A DNA stretch of 45,185 bases, from contig JACQVN010000029.1 in assembly GCA_016209735.1 (NCBI GenBank), positions 1 to 45,185 on the forward strand, written 5' to 3'. The stretch is from Candidatus Methylomirabilota bacterium. Lineage in GTDB: Bacteria; Methylomirabilota; Methylomirabilia; Methylomirabilales; 2-02-FULL-66-22. Position numbers and translations under genes: made by a program. Below, in pieces: positions 1 to 9,559 of this stretch (position 1 is the first letter of the stretch; each line of letters starts with the position of its first letter). The notes beneath the pieces were generated by a model. It was not told where the DNA came from and did not search any database. It was given only the letters and a program-made list of their open reading frames with translations.

Positions 1-370
1 CGGCAGACGGACCTGCATTCAGTTCCACAGACCTGCCGGCGTTCGTTTCCGGAGGGCGGCCGCTCCTCGGGCCCTCCCTGTAGTTCCTTGGATGCGGGTC
101 ACAGGCTGGCGGATTCGCGCGCGGGCACGATCTCCTCGGCTTGCTCCACTCCGCTGTCTGGTCGAGAGGTCGACAGCTGGGGGGGTCGGCACCGGGAGCA
201 TGGGTTGTTCCCGTCACTCCGTCACTATTGATGCCCAGACCCCGCATGTGCCGATGACCGGCCCAGCTAACCCCTGAAGTCTGCAGTACGCACACGCCAG
301 CGCCGGCCCCACGTCGCCACCTTCCCGAGCTAGGATGCTCGCGGGTGGGAAGCGTGCCGAGGCGCCCGAA
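1..370. other. No gene recognised
   Basis: I see no convincing coding sequence, RNA gene or repeat in this stretch. Short open frames exist on both strands but have no recognisable protein character and no good ribosome binding site. The first real gene is the minus-strand DoxX-like gene that ends at 371. Confidence 0.5.
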
Positions 371-763
371 CTAGCTCACCGCGATCGTGTCCAAGTCTCG
401 CAGGGAATACAGGGCAACGCAGGCCGCCAGCATCGGCCAGCCGGCAAAGTACAGGAGGTTACTGAATGGGGCGAGGAAGAACTTCGCGGTGGACAGCGTG
501 GAGACCAAGTGGAACAGCAGGACGGCCCCGTACGTGATGCGCTTCTGGTACCCGATCAGGAAGCCGACCAGGATCACTAGTTCGGTGACCCCCACCATGG
601 AGAGCAGTGTCTGGCTCACTCCAGAGAGGAAGTAGAACTGCTCCATGACCCGCGCCGCATGGGTCGGATTCAGAAACTTATCGAGCGTCCACAGCAGCAT
701 CACAAGGAAGACGCTGAGGCGGTTGAGGAAGAGGACGAGAGAAATCCGGCGATCCGTCTGCAT
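371..763 (-). CDS. DoxX-like small membrane protein
   Basis: A 130-residue protein with about four hydrophobic segments (near residues 8-28, 47-70, 75-95 and 100-122), which matches the size and layout of the DoxX/DoxD-like inner-membrane family. Its biochemical role is unknown; family members are linked to redox or quinone-related functions in some organisms. The start ATG at 763 has a GGAGG ribosome binding site 6-7 nt upstream, which supports this choice. It stands alone: the next minus-strand gene ends 124 nt away at 888. Family assignment rests on the hydrophobic pattern and motifs such as ELVILVGFLIGY, so it is moderately secure. Confidence 0.7.
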   Translation of the reverse strand: MQTDRRISLVLFLNRLSVFLVMLLWTLDKFLNPTHAARVMEQFYFLSGVSQTLLSMVGVTELVILVGFLIGYQKRITYGAVLLFHLVSTLSTAKFFLAPFSNLLYFAGWPMLAACVALYSLRDLDTIAVS

Positions 764-887
764 GCTGATCCTCCGTTCCCCATATCCTTAATGGAACACC
801 GAGTCCCCGCAGCCATGGTGCGCTGTCATCGGGTGGAGCGTGCATGACTCCAGTAACCACCACGAAGAAGATCCGGCCCCTCCCCGC

Positions 888-2114
888 CTACTCCTCGAAG
901 GAGGGCGCACCGGTCGCGCTGCACGCGTTGCGGTCGGATCCAATTCGACGCCGCTCTCCGAAGAACACGGGTGCCTGCGCCTGCGCGAAGGCCACCGGGC
1001 CACGGCCTGCGCCCCACGTGCGGTCGAAGCGGGCCAGATCCTCCGGGTTCCCATCGCGCCAGTAATAGGCGAGCATCTGCATCGCCTTCGGCTTCAACGC
1101 AGGGAGCGTATTGTAGTCTGCGCCGGGTGGCCCGTCGCGCTGACGCGGCCACCGGCGCTCCCCGAGGAAGCCCTGAAAGCTGTAAAACGCATCCTCCGGC
1201 CGAAGGAACGCCAGGACGGGCGCGACCTCGATATGATTGTCGGTCAGATCGTCGGCTGCGAGAACCGGACGCCTTTCTCCTGACATGAGGTAGCGCATTG
1301 TAGCCGGATCGGGCATGGGGACTGCGCGGTGTTTCATGCGCCCGTCGGCGTGCGGATACAACTCGTTGGACCGGATCGCCACTTCAAGAAGGATCCGACA
1401 GTCGGCCGGCAGGGGGATGTCGGCGCCGAGGAGGAAGGTGTGCATGTGGTTATGCTGCTGAAGCGTCACGGCGACCGGCGAGAGCCAGGCATCCAGCGCG
1501 ATCGTGGCCGAGATGTAATGGTCCAGCTGGTGCCAGTCCTCGGGGGAAGCGAAGAGGCGCACCAACGCGTCCTTCCACGGTGCGAGGCCAGCCGGCAAAC
1601 CCGAGACGGCGAAGACGAGATTATAGGTGAGGAACGTGAAGGATTCCGCTGCTGGTCCCGCCTCGGTCGGGACGGTCACCGTTTCCTTGTCGATCCGCCC
1701 ATAGGCCCTGGGTTGCGTCGGTCCGCGCTGCGGGCGGTAGGTGAAGACGGCCCCGGGGTTGCTCTTGAACGCGTTGAGGATCTCTCGAGTGACCTGCTGG
1801 CTCACCAGGCGGCCCGCTTCGTCTCGGAGTTCGCCGTGGGCGATGTAATCGGCGTAGAAATCCACCGGGCCGGGCTGCCCGGAGGCCAGGAAATAGCGGG
1901 GAAGGTACCGCCGGAGCAGCGTCTGCTCTCCCGGTGTCGGCAGGTTGGCGGCTCGCGGATGCGCGGCGAAGTACGCTGCGAATCCGGGATACTGCGAGAA
2001 GTTCGCCTGGGACATCTCGCAGGCGCAGAGGACCACTGCGATACCGGCCACGATGGACCAGCGCGCGAGAGAATGCACGCGGGACCTCCGCTGGACGGAA
2101 AGAGATTCTCGCAT
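888..2114 (-). CDS. Unrecognised lipoprotein, 408 aa
   Basis: The ATG at 2114 gives a protein that begins with a basic N-terminus, a hydrophobic stretch and a lipobox-like VLCAC, so the mature protein probably starts at the cysteine near residue 27 and is lipid-anchored. The open frame extends further upstream to 2348, but that part lacks a signal peptide and has the composition of non-coding GC-rich DNA. The mature domain has no family I can name. It is rich in His, Tyr and Trp and includes HNHMHTF and KAMQMLAYYWRDGN. It lies downstream of and in the same direction as the FHA/trypsin protease, with a gap of about 230 nt, so cotranscription is possible but not shown. Function unknown. Confidence 0.7.
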   Translation of the reverse strand: MRESLSVQRRSRVHSLARWSIVAGIAVVLCACEMSQANFSQYPGFAAYFAAHPRAANLPTPGEQTLLRRYLPRYFLASGQPGPVDFYADYIAHGELRDEAGRLVSQQVTREILNAFKSNPGAVFTYRPQRGPTQPRAYGRIDKETVTVPTEAGPAAESFTFLTYNLVFAVSGLPAGLAPWKDALVRLFASPEDWHQLDHYISATIALDAWLSPVAVTLQQHNHMHTFLLGADIPLPADCRILLEVAIRSNELYPHADGRMKHRAVPMPDPATMRYLMSGERRPVLAADDLTDNHIEVAPVLAFLRPEDAFYSFQGFLGERRWPRQRDGPPGADYNTLPALKPKAMQMLAYYWRDGNPEDLARFDRTWGAGRGPVAFAQAQAPVFFGERRRIGSDRNACSATGAPSFEE

Positions 2115-2344
2115 GGTCGTCGCAGTATATGGTGGCAGGGATGCAGCAGCAATGCCCGTGAAGCCCCAGGAGGGTTCCTCCAGGAGAGGATGCGGGATAG
2201 GATATGGTGGGGAGGGTTTCGCCAAGCCGCCTGCACTGGGGGATGACCATCTCGCTGCGGGGCGGGTGAAGCAGGGAAGGGACGGGGCCGTCACTCCTCG
2301 CGATGTCTGGGTGCACCGGGATGGCTTGATCCTGTCCAGCAAGC

Positions 2345-3937
2345 TCACCGCGTACTCTTCGCACCGTCCAGAAGCGAGGCGGCAAGCTGGGCGGGGATGC
2401 CGAAGCTACCCCCGGCGAATTGCCGGAGCACGGCGTAGTTGATGGCAACGACCTTTCCGTCAGTGCTCAGCACCGGACCCCCGCTGCCCCCGCCGGTCGT
2501 CAACGCGTCGTAGGTCACTTGATGGCGCTGCACGTCCGCCAGGTACCCCCGTGTGGTCGCGGGTCGGATCAAGCCCAGGGCCGCCAGGCGATCCGCGAGA
2601 GCGTACTCGTCTGGTATGTCGGCGGCCATCAGTCGTTGCACCGTGGCGGGATCTGCCCTGGCGATCAAGGCCTCCAGTCCCGTCGGATACCCCAGAAGCA
2701 TGACCGGCCGCCCGGGGACGAGGCCACGACCGGCGCGGTCCAGGGTCAGGACCGGGGGGCGAGCGCGGCCCAGGTCTCCGCGAACCAGCGCGAGATCGGC
2801 CTCGTCCGAGACCGCCACCACCGTCAGGGGGACGGCAGCCCGTATCCCCGGCAAGAAGGCGCGGAGACGTGTGACCTGGGGCGTGTACCCGGCGGCCAGC
2901 GCCCCCGCCAGAGATTCATCGTCCTGCCACGGCCATATGACGTGCCGGTTCGTGAGGAACAATCCATCCCGCCTCACGAGAAAGGCCGTGCCACTGAACG
3001 GTACCGTTGCCGCGGGTCCCTCCCCGCTGGGAGACATGAGCGGCCTCCCGGCGGGATCACGCAGGGGGTGGCCGTTTGCGTCCAATCCCTGGTAGCGGAT
3101 CGGTCGTCCCTGCGGATCCAGCAGCGAGAGCGCCCCCTGCACCAGGGCCACCCCGCCGGCCCACTGGGCGATGAGCCGTTCCCCCGCTCGCCCCTCCGCT
3201 TCGAGGAGCCGCATCCGACGCTCGGTCTGCCGCAATGCTCCCCGGAGCCGATCCCGCTCGGCCTGGAGACCCGCCACCGTCTTCTGCTGGCGGCCGATGC
3301 GCTCCCGTTCCGCCTCCAGCCGCGCAGCCAGTCCCTCCCGCGAGATTCGCTCTTCCGCGAGTCCCACGCTGAGTGCGCTCACAGCCCTGCGCGTCTCATC
3401 GCCCGCGCGATAGCCGGTGTAGAGCGCGACGGGGATACTGACCGCCAGGGCCACGGAGAGCAGCAGGACAGCGGCGACGGTCAGGCGGGCGCCCCTGGAG
3501 GCGTTGCGGATCAGATCCCGCACCAGGAACTTCACGAAGAGGCTCGCGCTGACGAGCGGTGGCGCCTGCTCGGCTCGGGCGATCGCGCGGGAATCGGCCA
3601 CGATAATCCGAAGGGTCTTGCACTCTTCAAGATCCCGGCAGGTGCGGAAGCGGAATTGTGGTCCGCCACTTCCGAACTGCAAGGAGTCGCCCGGTGCCAG
3701 GAAGGCGTCCGAGACCTTGCGTCCGTTGACCCACAGACCCGCGCCTCCGACGTCGATGAGGCGGAATCCGTCTCCTTCGGGCCGGATCTCAGCTCCGGAA
3801 GGAGTGACAGTCGGATAGAGCCCCGGGTCGACCACGAAATCGTTCGCCGGGTCGGTCCCGATGCGGATCGTCCCCGAGCCAAACACTTCGACGCGGCCGC
3901 GATTCGGCCCGGAAAGGTACATCAGCGCGACTGGCAT
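2345..3937 (-). CDS. FHA domain - transmembrane - trypsin-like serine protease
   Basis: A 530-residue membrane protein with three parts. Residues about 1-100 look like an FHA phosphothreonine-binding domain (RGRVEVFGSGTIRIG, then LIDVGGAGLWVNGRKV). A single membrane segment follows near residues 150-175 (VAAVLLLSVALAVSIPVAL), then a charged coiled coil to about residue 255. The C-terminal part is a trypsin-like (S1/HtrA-type) protease with all three catalytic positions visible: His in TNRHVIWP, Asp in DEADLALV and Ser in GGGSGGPV. No PDZ domain is obvious. The start at 3937 was chosen because GGAGGGACA lies just upstream; 25 further in-frame codons upstream look non-coding. The layout suggests a cytoplasmic phosphopeptide sensor joined to a periplasmic protease, but substrate and partner kinase are unknown. 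Confidence 0.85.
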   Translation of the reverse strand: MPVALMYLSGPNRGRVEVFGSGTIRIGTDPANDFVVDPGLYPTVTPSGAEIRPEGDGFRLIDVGGAGLWVNGRKVSDAFLAPGDSLQFGSGGPQFRFRTCRDLEECKTLRIIVADSRAIARAEQAPPLVSASLFVKFLVRDLIRNASRGARLTVAAVLLLSVALAVSIPVALYTGYRAGDETRRAVSALSVGLAEERISREGLAARLEAERERIGRQQKTVAGLQAERDRLRGALRQTERRMRLLEAEGRAGERLIAQWAGGVALVQGALSLLDPQGRPIRYQGLDANGHPLRDPAGRPLMSPSGEGPAATVPFSGTAFLVRRDGLFLTNRHVIWPWQDDESLAGALAAGYTPQVTRLRAFLPGIRAAVPLTVVAVSDEADLALVRGDLGRARPPVLTLDRAGRGLVPGRPVMLLGYPTGLEALIARADPATVQRLMAADIPDEYALADRLAALGLIRPATTRGYLADVQRHQVTYDALTTGGGSGGPVLSTDGKVVAINYAVLRQFAGGSFGIPAQLAASLLDGAKSTR

Positions 3938-4273
3938 TGTCCCTCCATAGACCTCGGTCTCCTCTAGGTCAGGGGGCGATCGGCTGTCGCCCAAAGGCAA
4001 CCTCCCCGCCATTCTTCGCTTGGTTCTCTGGCGCTATGCCGCCTATCACCGGGTTAGATGCAGCGGAGGGGGCCTGCGATCCGCGGCCAAGTTCGTGCAG
4101 TGGATTGAATCGCGCACAGGCCACGGAGCATCTCAGTGAAGAACGAAGGCGTCCGCACGGCGCCAGCCACTGGCCCTGCAGATGGAACCGAAGTCGCCTG
4201 CAGGTCGTGGCCAGTCGAAGGGAGAGATGAGCGACAGCGTCCAGTACCGCGCTGGCCGCCTCGTCATGGTCGG
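3938..4273. other. No gene recognised
   Basis: The interval between the protease start and the end of the broken glucosidase frame shows no convincing gene. It should hold the promoter of the protease on the minus strand, but I could not identify a clear -35/-10 pair. Confidence 0.4.
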
Positions 4274-5254
4274 TCATTTCTGGACCAGACGTCTGCCTCG
4301 GGGTGGGAGCCCAGAATCCGGCGACTGACTGCCAGGTTGAGCCCGGGAGAAAGGAGCGAAGGCGAGTCGGTGAGGGAACCCGATTGCGTCTCGGGAGGTT
4401 CCCGAGGTCCCTGTGCGAATGCGGCAGGAACCCATGAACGGTCGAGGATTCGGGCTGCCGAAGAGCCGCTGCGCGTTGGTCTCGTTCTCGGTGAAGAGCA
4501 GCTCCGGCGCCCCCTCGCAGAACAGTCGGTCGGTCTGGGGAAACCCGGGATGTTCGGCGACGACCGCGGTCTCACTCCTCGCCTGGTTCTCGCGCCAGAG
4601 CCGGGGGCGCTCGGCGCCCGGCTCCCAGCTCCAGGTGTTCCGAAACCAGAGCGGGGGCAGGAGGTGGAGATGCGCCGAGTCGGGCCCGCGATTGACCGCC
4701 GTGACGCGAATCAGGATGTCCTCCGGCCCGGCCTTGGCGTACTCGACGGAGACATCGAAGTAGCGATCCTCGCCGAAGAGGCCCGTGTCCAGAAGTTCGA
4801 ATTCCGACTCGTGCCGGCTGCGCCGGGCGTTCTCCTCCACGAGGCGGGCGTAGGGAAACTCGGTCTGGGGGTATTTGTAGAGGGCGCGCCTGTAGGAATG
4901 CGTCGGCGTGGAGTCCAGGTAGAAGTAGTACTCCTTGACATCCTCTCCGTGATTGCCCTGGGGACCGCCGAGGCCGAAGAGGCGCTCCTTCAGGATGGGA
5001 TCCCGCCCGTTCCAGAGCGCCAGGGCGAAACAGAGCCGCTGATGATTGTCCGAAATCCCGAGGAGCCCGTCCTCCCCCCAGCGGTAGGTCCGCGACCGGG
5101 CATGGTCGTGGGGAAAGGCCGCCCACGCTTCCCCGTCGGGGGAATAGTCCTCCCGGACGGTTCCCCATTGACGCTCGGCCAGATACGGCCCCCAGCGCCG
5201 CCAATGGGCCAGTCGCGCTCGGGTCTCTTCCAAGCGTCTGCGCTCTGCGCTCAT
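4274..5254 (-). pseudogene. N-terminal remnant of an MGH1-type glucosidase (GH63-like)
   Basis: From the ATG at 5254 (GGAGG 8 nt upstream) the first about 280 residues read as the N-terminus of the bacterial MGH1-type glucosidase family. Recognisable stretches include [54 protein letters not shown] and [15 protein letters not shown]. Complete family members are, from memory, over 800 residues long and carry the catalytic (alpha/alpha) barrel in the missing part. Resemblance stops near SPNPRPF (about position 4430), after which the frame runs through unrelated sequence to a stop at 4274. I found no continuation in other frames, so this looks like a 3' truncation. The remnant cannot form the active site and is probably a decaying gene. 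Confidence 0.8.
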
Positions 5255-5798
5255 GGTTGGATCCTCCGGGTCGCACCTACCAATTCCGATTCTCTCGTCC
5301 GTGCCGTGTTCCAATATCGAACGGCGGACGAAATACGCACTCATGAGATGCGCATCCTCCTCCCCGAGGTTCTCCCTTGGGGCGAAATGTTTCAAGGAGT
5401 GTTCAACCGTGCCGCCGAATTTCTCGGAACGACACGGACGTACAGTACCCCGTCTCAGTCCCGATCGCGCTGTGTCGGAATGGGGCATACGAAGCAGTCG
5501 GCCCCACCTCGGTCCCACCACGTGAGCGTTTTGGCGAATCCTGCAGGAGTCGCGGAGCATCCAACTTCGCAACCGGCGGGGCGGGGCACTCCTGTTGATG
5601 CTGGCCGCCCGGGAAAGGAGCGCATGGCTTCTGGGAGGCCTGGCGGTCCACAACCGCTGGCTTTCGGCGCAACCCACGCGGGCCGCGGACCCACAGCGTC
5701 TCAGGACGCCCCGCATCGCAACGAACGCTGCAGCCCCGGTCGGTCGCTCGGTTTCCCGCCTCGACCCGCGTTTGGCGCGCGCGAAGGGATACTCGTCG
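5255..5798. other. Intergenic stretch, no gene recognised
   Basis: About 540 nt between the divergent glucosidase remnant and the Mla-type operon. Open frames here lack recognisable protein sequence. A promoter for the downstream operon is expected but none stood out. Confidence 0.4.
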
Positions 5799-6320
5799 AT
5801 GCGCATTACTCCGATCTCTCGCTTCTTCTGGTTTTCACCCATCTGCATCCTGATGGCGGCGTGTGCGGCCGGCCATCTCCACGAGGGTACGTACGTCGAT
5901 ACGACGAAAGGTCTTGTCGTCCCGCTTCCGAAGGTGGGGTGGGACATCGAGACGGGCAAGGAGCCCGATCTGGTGTTGCGGCATCGGAGTCGGCGGGCGG
6001 GCATCCTGGTGGACGCCACCTGTGGCGACATTCCATCGCGCCGCCCGCTGCACATTGCCATGCGGCACCTCATATTCGGTATTCGGGGGAAAGCGATCTT
6101 GCTCCAGGAGCGGCTGGCGGTCACTTCGGGGGACGGGATCGAGATGGTTCTGCGGGGCCAGATGGAAGGTCAGGAGCTTCTGTTGCATGCGTATACCTTA
6201 CGGAGATCCGAGTGCCTCTACCACCTGCTCCTCTTCTCAGCCCCTGAGAGCTATCGGGCGGTGAACGGGGAATTCGAGTCCATGGTCCGCCACGTCGCAG
6301 GGGCAGGGGAGGTCCGATGA
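5799..6320 (+). CDS. Mla-cluster-associated lipoprotein, 173 aa
   Basis: The ATG at 5799 gives a basic N-terminus, a hydrophobic segment and a lipobox-like ILMAACAAG, so the product is probably an exported lipoprotein. I do not recognise the mature domain from sequence. Its stop overlaps the start of the MlaE-type permease gene (ATGA at 6317-6320), which indicates translational coupling. It is therefore likely to be an accessory, perhaps outer-membrane-directed, part of the same lipid-transport system. The open frame extends upstream to 5595, but the upstream part has no signal sequence and looks non-coding. Confidence 0.75.
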   Translation: MRITPISRFFWFSPICILMAACAAGHLHEGTYVDTTKGLVVPLPKVGWDIETGKEPDLVLRHRSRRAGILVDATCGDIPSRRPLHIAMRHLIFGIRGKAILLQERLAVTSGDGIEMVLRGQMEGQELLLHAYTLRRSECLYHLLLFSAPESYRAVNGEFESMVRHVAGAGEVR

Positions 6321-7060
6321 GGACCTTCTTCGACTACCTCGGTGGGAGCGCCTTCCTGGCCTGGCAGGCGTTCCGGGAGGCGCTGCTCCCACCGTACTTC
6401 CTCGGCCTGTTCGTGGTTCAGCTCCATACAATCGGGGTCCTCTCCCTGGTCCTGACCGTGATCGCCGGTTTCTTTGCCGGCATGGTCGTGGCCCTCCAGG
6501 GCGCGCATGAGCTGGAGCGGTTTGGGGCGCTCCTCTACATCGGCCCCACGGTGGCGCGATCCATGGTGCGCGAGGCGGGTCCGGTCATGACGGCACTCCT
6601 CGTCGGCGGCAAGGTCGGCGCCGGAATCACGGCCGAACTGGGGGCCATGCGGGTCACGGAGCAGGTCGACGCCCTTCGGGTCATCGGGGCAAACTCTGTG
6701 AAGTATCTGGTGGTTCCGCGACTCTTGGCGGGCGTCGTCGCGTTCCCGCTCCTCACCATCATCGCAAATGCCGTCGGCGTTGTCGGCGGTCTCTTGGTGG
6801 CGCTCTTCCAGTACCGCCTTGATGCTACGCTCTACTGGAACACGGTCTTCGACTTTACCACCTTCCAGGACTACTTCAGCGGGTTCGCGAAATCGATCGT
6901 GTTCGGTTTCCTTGTGGCGTTGGCGGGATGCTACCAGGGTCTCAGCTTCACGGGCGGGAGCGTCGAATTGGGGCGCGCGACCACGGCGACCGTGGTGGTC
7001 ATCGGGATTGCGGTCCTGGTGGCGGATTTTCTCCTGACCCAATGCTTCTTTCTCTTGTAG
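6317..7060 (+). CDS. mlaE: MlaE-family ABC transporter permease
   Basis: A 247-residue polytopic inner-membrane protein with the MlaE/YrbE features: an amphipathic N-terminus, about five membrane segments, and the conserved region ARSMVREAGPVMTALLVGGK followed by GAGITAELGAMRVTEQVDAL. In the Mla pathway this permease forms the membrane core of an ABC complex that moves phospholipids between the inner membrane and the periplasm. Length is normal for the family. It overlaps the preceding lipoprotein gene by 4 nt, and the ATPase gene follows after 8 nt. Function in lipid asymmetry is inferred from the family. Confidence 0.93.
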   Translation: MRTFFDYLGGSAFLAWQAFREALLPPYFLGLFVVQLHTIGVLSLVLTVIAGFFAGMVVALQGAHELERFGALLYIGPTVARSMVREAGPVMTALLVGGKVGAGITAELGAMRVTEQVDALRVIGANSVKYLVVPRLLAGVVAFPLLTIIANAVGVVGGLLVALFQYRLDATLYWNTVFDFTTFQDYFSGFAKSIVFGFLVALAGCYQGLSFTGGSVELGRATTATVVVIGIAVLVADFLLTQCFFLL

Positions 7061-7068
7061 GAGACATC

Positions 7069-7866
7069 ATGGGTGCGCAACGGATGGACTGCGCCGAACT
7101 CCTGCGTCTGCAGGGGGTGCACAAGGCCTTCAACGGTCGCGACGTGTTGGGCGGGGTTGACCTCGGGCTTCAGGCGTGCGAAACCGTGAGTCTGCTCGGG
7201 GAGAGTGGCTCCGGGAAGAGCACGCTCCTCCGGGTGATCGCCGGACTCGAGAAGCCGGATCGCGGGCGGGTTGTCCTCTTCGGGGAGGACATCTGCCCCT
7301 TGCGCGAGCGGGACCTGCTCCCCTTCCGGAAGCGGATGGGCATGGTCTTCCAAGGCGCAGCCCTCTTCGACTCGCTCACGGTCTTCGAGAACATCGCCTT
7401 CCCCCTCCGACTCCACACCACGGCACGGGAGGGCGAGATCCGGGCGCGGGTCGCCGAACTCCTGGAGCACATGGGGCTGTCCGGGATCGAGCTGCGCTAT
7501 CCGGCAGAGCTGAGCGGTGGGATGAAGCGCCGGGTAGGCATCGCCCGGGCGCTGGCCCTGAAGCCAGAACTGGTCCTCTTTGACGAGCCCACGGTGGGGT
7601 TGGACCCAAACAACGCCCGGATGGTCTGCGAGCTGATCGCGGAAATGCGTGTGGATCTGTGCGAGACGGCCATCGTGGCGACCCACGATCTGCAATGCGC
7701 GCTCGCACGATCGAACTGGATCGCCTTTCTCCACCAGGGACAGATTCTCGAGGTTGCCTCGCCTGCAGATTTCCGGAATTCGTCCAAGCCGGAGGTCCAG
7801 CGGTTCTTGGCGGGCGCACTTGACCAGTTCACCCCGATGGGTCCGACGGAGAGGAGGGCGCCATGA
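7069..7866 (+). CDS. mlaF: MlaF-family ABC transporter ATP-binding protein
   Basis: A 265-residue ABC ATPase. Walker A is GESGSGKSTLL near residue 45, the signature is LSGGMKRRVGIARAL near residue 148, and Walker B with the catalytic Glu is LVLFDEPTVGLDP. The switch histidine follows in VATHD. The LSGGM form of the signature and the PTVGLDP ending are typical of the MlaF/Ttg2A group. The ATG at 7069 follows TAGGAG. The frame is open further upstream, but that part overlaps the end of mlaE and has no family sequence. The stop overlaps the next start (ATGA, 7863-7866). Confidence 0.93.
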   Translation: MGAQRMDCAELLRLQGVHKAFNGRDVLGGVDLGLQACETVSLLGESGSGKSTLLRVIAGLEKPDRGRVVLFGEDICPLRERDLLPFRKRMGMVFQGAALFDSLTVFENIAFPLRLHTTAREGEIRARVAELLEHMGLSGIELRYPAELSGGMKRRVGIARALALKPELVLFDEPTVGLDPNNARMVCELIAEMRVDLCETAIVATHDLQCALARSNWIAFLHQGQILEVASPADFRNSSKPEVQRFLAGALDQFTPMGPTERRAP

Positions 7867-9023
7867 TACCGCGGACCGGCTTGAAGATCGCTGTCGGAGT
7901 GTTTGTCTTGGCCGGATTGCTCCTTTTTGCCGTGTCTCTCTTCTTCCTCGGCCAGCGGGGACGGTACTTTTCCACCCAGCATTCGCTCAAGGCATTCTTC
8001 ACGAGCGCGGCCGGCTTGCGCGAGGGAGCGACGGTTCGCTTGGCGGGGGTCGCGGTGGGCCGGGTCGCCCGGCTTCAGTTGCCGCGCGCACCCGAACAGA
8101 AAGTCCTCGTGGAGCTGAGTGTCGCGGGGGACGCCATCGAGAACATTCGCCGGGACTCGGTTGCCCGGATCGAGACGCTGGGGTTCCTGGGGGATAAATT
8201 CGTCGACATCAGCGTGGGGAGTCCCCAGGAAGGCCCGCTTCCCAGTGGCGCCACGCTTCGGGTCGAGGAGCCCGTGGACTTCGGTGCTCTCGTCAGCCAG
8301 GGGCAACGCGTCCTCGGACACTCCGAGCGGATTGCCGTCTCCCTCGAGAAGATGCTCTCCACCTTGGCACACGCCAAGACGGTCGAGGCGGTGGCTGGGG
8401 CGACGCGGGCCGCGGAGGGACTGGCCACCTCGCTCACGCGCGGAAACGGGGTGCTTCCGTGGCTTGCAAACGACCCGGAGAGCAAGCGACTCTTGATCGA
8501 GACGCTCGGATCGGTCCGGGCGGTGACCGCCGCGCTGGAACGGGGAGATGGTGCCATCCCGTGGCTGATTCGGGATCCAGCCAGCCGGCGATTTGTGCAG
8601 GACCTTGGTCGCGCCGCCGAGGTCGTGGCGGCGTTGTCCACCGAGGTAAAGGAAGGTCGGGGCTTGGCCCACGCCTTGATCTATGACCCAGGCGGCGCCA
8701 AGGTGCTCGAGGAGGCATCCCAGACCCTCGAGGGGGTGCGGTCGCTCCTTCAAGCCATCCGGAGCGGCGAGGGAGCGATCCCAACGCTCTTATTCGACCC
8801 GAAAACACGAGCACTGGTGGAGAACTTCACGGAGGTGTCTCGGCACCTGAGAACGATCAGCGAAAAGGTGGCCCAGGGCGAGGGGACTCTGGGAGGCTTC
8901 TTGGTGGATCCCACCGTCTATGAGGATTTGACGGCGCTCCTGGAAGGAGCCCAGCGAAGCTGGATGCTCCGTTCCGTCATCCGGAGCACGCTGGAATCCG
9001 GCCGGGAACTCCAGAAGAAGTAG
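7863..9023 (+). CDS. mlaD: MlaD-family MCE-domain protein
   Basis: A 386-residue protein with one N-terminal membrane anchor (residues about 8-30) and an MCE domain (about 38-120; for example FTSAAGLREGATVRLAGVAVGRV). The long C-terminal part contains short recurring blocks built around GxGxxPWL or GAIPTLLFDP. In the Mla system the MCE protein forms a periplasmic hexamer that carries lipids to or from the permease. It is longer than Escherichia coli MlaD (about 180 residues); longer MCE proteins of this type are common outside enterobacteria. It is the last gene of the run and is translationally coupled to mlaF. Confidence 0.9.
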   Translation: MIPRTGLKIAVGVFVLAGLLLFAVSLFFLGQRGRYFSTQHSLKAFFTSAAGLREGATVRLAGVAVGRVARLQLPRAPEQKVLVELSVAGDAIENIRRDSVARIETLGFLGDKFVDISVGSPQEGPLPSGATLRVEEPVDFGALVSQGQRVLGHSERIAVSLEKMLSTLAHAKTVEAVAGATRAAEGLATSLTRGNGVLPWLANDPESKRLLIETLGSVRAVTAALERGDGAIPWLIRDPASRRFVQDLGRAAEVVAALSTEVKEGRGLAHALIYDPGGAKVLEEASQTLEGVRSLLQAIRSGEGAIPTLLFDPKTRALVENFTEVSRHLRTISEKVAQGEGTLGGFLVDPTVYEDLTALLEGAQRSWMLRSVIRSTLESGRELQKK

Positions 9024-9469
9024 GCCGATGGATCAGCCGCTGAGAAGTCACTCGAGATGATGGGGCAGCCAGGACGATCCCAACTCGGGATGGCGGTTCG
9101 GCGGATCGCGTGGCGGATGCCCGGATGCATTCCTCCAGTCTTCGACACTCCGGCGATGCTCTGCGGTGGTGAGTGGTCCTTCTTCGGAGGGACCGCGGGG
9201 CAAGGCGGGCATGCGCCTGTCAAATGCGGATGCCTTCCAGGGAAGCGGCGCGCACCCGGCCCTCTGATGCGAGCGCCCTTCCGGTTGATTCGATCGACGA
9301 TAGCCACACCGGAACCGGCTGTATGGCGGCCGGGGGCTGGGCAACCACCCGAGATCCCCCCCGAACGGCGTTGCGCTCCGGGGGCGGAGTGCGGGAATCT
9401 CCCTGCGGGGAGGATGCATCCAATAGATCAAACGGGGTCGGCCGGGGACTTGATTCGGTGATCCTCCGC
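9024..9469. other. Intergenic stretch, no gene recognised
   Basis: No gene, tRNA or strong hairpin terminator was recognised between the mlaD stop and the promoter of the sigma factor gene. Confidence 0.4.
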
Positions 9470-9499
9470 TTGACAATGTTTCCAGGAAGGGCCTAAACT
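9470..9499 (+). promoter_or_regulatory. Sigma-70-like promoter for the ECF sigma factor gene
   Basis: TTGACA at 9470-9475 and TAAACT at 9494-9499 are separated by 18 nt. The -35 box is perfect and the -10 box is a reasonable match. The expected transcription start near 9505 lies about 55 nt upstream of the preferred TTG start at 9560. This is seen in the sequence; activity is inferred. Confidence 0.6.
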
Positions 9500-9559
9500 T
9501 CCCCCCCATTGGTGTGGGCGGCCGAGCAAGTCGACCACGATGTCGAGCGGGGGGTCCCG

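Noticed and set aside
2420-3967. Long plus-strand frame opposite the FHA/trypsin-like protease
   Set aside because: The minus-strand protein has full catalytic motifs and a good ribosome binding site; the plus-strand translation has no domain character.
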